The notes below the pieces were generated by a model. The model made no database searches. It saw nothing but the letters and a program-made list of their open reading frames with translations, and was not told where the DNA came from. Made by a program: the position numbers and the translations under genes. Source: an uncultured Ruminococcus sp. (lineage in GTDB: Bacteria; Bacillota; Clostridia; Oscillospirales; Ruminococcaceae). Taken from it: 6,923 nt of DNA. Below, piece by piece: positions 5,673-6,923 of the stretch (its first letter is position 1; every line of letters starts with the position of its first letter). The stretch lies in assembly GCA_947173865.1 (NCBI GenBank), contig CAMWGS010000110.1:1-6923 (forward strand). Reading direction: 5' to 3'.

Positions 5673-6851
5673 ATGAAAGAAATTGTACTTGTAAAATACG
5701 GTGAAATGGTTCTCAAGGGACTTAACAAAAGGTCTTTTGAGGATATGCTTACGAAAAATATCAAACGCAGACTGAAAAGTATCGGACGTTTTCAGCTCAC
5801 ATCTGCACAGTCAACCACATATATTACCCCTCTTGACGACGATATTGATTTGAGTGAAGTTATTGACCGTGTGGGAAAGATTTTTGGTATAGCTGCACTG
5901 TGCCGTGCCTGTGTATGTGAAAAGGATTTCGGTGATATAACTGCAAAGAGTATTGACTATCTTGACGATATTTTAAGCAGTGCAAAGACTTTTAAGGTAA
6001 ACGCAAAACGTGCAGACAAGGCTTTTCCTATGAAGTCACCCGAAATCTGTGCGGAACTCGGCGGTATACTGCTTGAAAAATTTCCGAATCTTACGGTTGA
6101 CGTGAAGAACCCCGAAGTTACCGTGACTGTTGAAATACGTGACACAAATGCATATGTTCATGCGGAAAACATAAAGGGAGCAGGTGGTCTGCCCGTAGGA
6201 AGCAGCGGAAAGGCAATGCTTCTGCTTTCGGGAGGTATAGACAGTCCTGTTGCTGCGTATATGATGTCAAAGAGAGGTGTTCGCATTACGGCTGTACATT
6301 ATGTAAGTCCGCCGTATACTTCCGACAGGGCTCAGCTTAAAGTTGAACAGCTCTGCGAAAAACTCACTGATTACTGTGGCGGAATTGCTTTTTATTGTGT
6401 GCCGTTTACCGAACTTCAGGAAGCAATAAAAGATAATTGTCCAGAAGAATATTTCACTATTATAATGCGTCGTCTTATGATGGAAATAGCACAGAGAATT
6501 GCCGAAAAAGACAATTGCCTTGCCCTTATCACAGGTGAAAGCGTAGGACAGGTGGCAAGTCAGACAATGTCAGCTATTTCATGCACGGACGCAGTTTGTA
6601 GAATACCTGTTTTCCGTCCTCTCGTGGGAATGGATAAGACCGAGATTATTGAAATTGCACGGAAGATAGATACTTTTGAAATTTCTACATTACCGTATGA
6701 GGATTGCTGTACGGTTTTCACTCCCCGTCACCCTAAGGTAAGACCTTCGCTCGCAGACGTTGAAAAGGCACAGGAAAAGTTTGATTTTGAACCGCTCATT
6801 CAGAAAGCAGTTGAAAATACAGAAATGAAAAGTCTCAACTATTCAAAGTAA
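5673..6851 (+). CDS. thiI: tRNA 4-thiouridine synthase ThiI (rhodanese-less)
   Basis: ThiI adenylates uridine 8 of tRNA with ATP and replaces its oxygen with sulfur to give 4-thiouridine, a near-UV sensor; in some bacteria it also feeds thiazole synthesis. The 392 residues show an N-terminal ferredoxin-like domain (about 1-58, starting MKEIVLVKYGEMVLKG), a THUMP RNA-binding domain (about 59-165), and a PP-loop pyrophosphatase domain with LLLSGGIDSPVAA (183-195) and TGESVGQVASQT (287-298). PYEDCCTVFTPRHP (341-354) holds adjacent C345 and C346; C346 appears to align with the catalytic C344 of E. coli. The E. coli C-terminal rhodanese domain is absent, as in the B. subtilis protein, so sulfur must come directly from the desulfurase. 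The ATG at 5673 has AGGAAAGGA at 5656-5664 with an 8 nt spacer. It lies 18 nt after nifS in one operon. Confidence 0.96.
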   Translation: MKEIVLVKYGEMVLKGLNKRSFEDMLTKNIKRRLKSIGRFQLTSAQSTTYITPLDDDIDLSEVIDRVGKIFGIAALCRACVCEKDFGDITAKSIDYLDDILSSAKTFKVNAKRADKAFPMKSPEICAELGGILLEKFPNLTVDVKNPEVTVTVEIRDTNAYVHAENIKGAGGLPVGSSGKAMLLLSGGIDSPVAAYMMSKRGVRITAVHYVSPPYTSDRAQLKVEQLCEKLTDYCGGIAFYCVPFTELQEAIKDNCPEEYFTIIMRRLMMEIAQRIAEKDNCLALITGESVGQVASQTMSAISCTDAVCRIPVFRPLVGMDKTEIIEIARKIDTFEISTLPYEDCCTVFTPRHPKVRPSLADVEKAQEKFDFEPLIQKAVENTEMKSLNYSK

Positions 6852-6923
6852 AAAGATTTTATTTACATTTTTTTGAAAAATAGCTGTAAAGTCGGTGTTG
6901 ATAATGTGACTGTAATTTTATGT
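6852..6923. other. AT-rich region after thiI, no gene recognised
   Basis: This stretch is too short to hold a gene. A weak AT-only hairpin, GTAAA (6848-6852) with TTTAC (6862-6866), is followed by seven T (6868-6874) and might act as a poor terminator of the nifS-thiI operon. TTGAAA (6873-6878) and GATAAT (6900-6905) resemble promoter boxes, but their 21 bp spacing is too long. Neither is convincing. Confidence 0.3.

Noticed and set aside
1..6923. CRISPR array, tRNA, rRNA, insertion sequence ends or direct repeats flanking hsdS
   Set aside because: None was visible by eye; in particular I saw no clear target-site duplication at 1262 or near 1985, so the transfer mechanism for hsdS stays unknown.

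Overview
The window looks like chromosomal DNA of a low-to-moderate-GC Gram-positive anaerobe, most likely a clostridial Firmicute near Ruminococcus/Oscillospiraceae. The reasons are strong AAGGAGG-type ribosome binding sites, sigma-A-like promoters, a spoVG gene close to murC, a YfhO-family membrane protein, and a nifS-thiI pair whose ThiI lacks the rhodanese domain. The genus is an inference from gene content and style, not a sequence match.

Layout, left to right. Positions 1-217 (minus) hold the N-terminus of MurC, cut by the window edge. A divergent promoter region (218-370) separates it from spoVG (371-688, plus), which ends in a clear intrinsic terminator (697-724). Facing spoVG is a three-gene minus-strand cluster, in transcription order: yfhO (4328-1863), a half-length type I restriction specificity gene hsdS (1885-1262), and a Nudix ADP-ribose pyrophosphatase gene (1259-723). 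The genes overlap or nearly abut (23 nt overlap, then a 2 nt gap), so they are probably co-transcribed. A second divergent region (4329-4523) carries an extended -10 promoter for each direction. From it, nifS (4524-5654) and thiI (5673-6851) run on the plus strand as an operon. The last 72 bases hold no recognisable gene.

How the genes work together. The cysteine desulfurase and the rhodanese-less ThiI form a compact tRNA 4-thiouridine module: the first makes a persulfide from cysteine and the second activates U8 of tRNA and inserts the sulfur. MurC (peptidoglycan precursor ligase) and YfhO (probable lipid-linked-sugar glycosyltransferase of the cell surface) are envelope functions. SpoVG is a small nucleic-acid-binding regulator. 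The Nudix enzyme is housekeeping clean-up of ADP-ribose.

The part that does not fit is hsdS. It is about 27% GC over 1321-1800 by hand count, against roughly 43-50% in sampled stretches of its neighbours. It has one target recognition domain instead of two and no hsdM or hsdR beside it. It sits where yfhO acquires an odd 40-residue hydrophilic tail. This looks like a horizontally acquired half-specificity gene slotted into a housekeeping operon. I saw no CRISPR array, tRNA, rRNA, insertion sequence, or clearly new multi-gene system.
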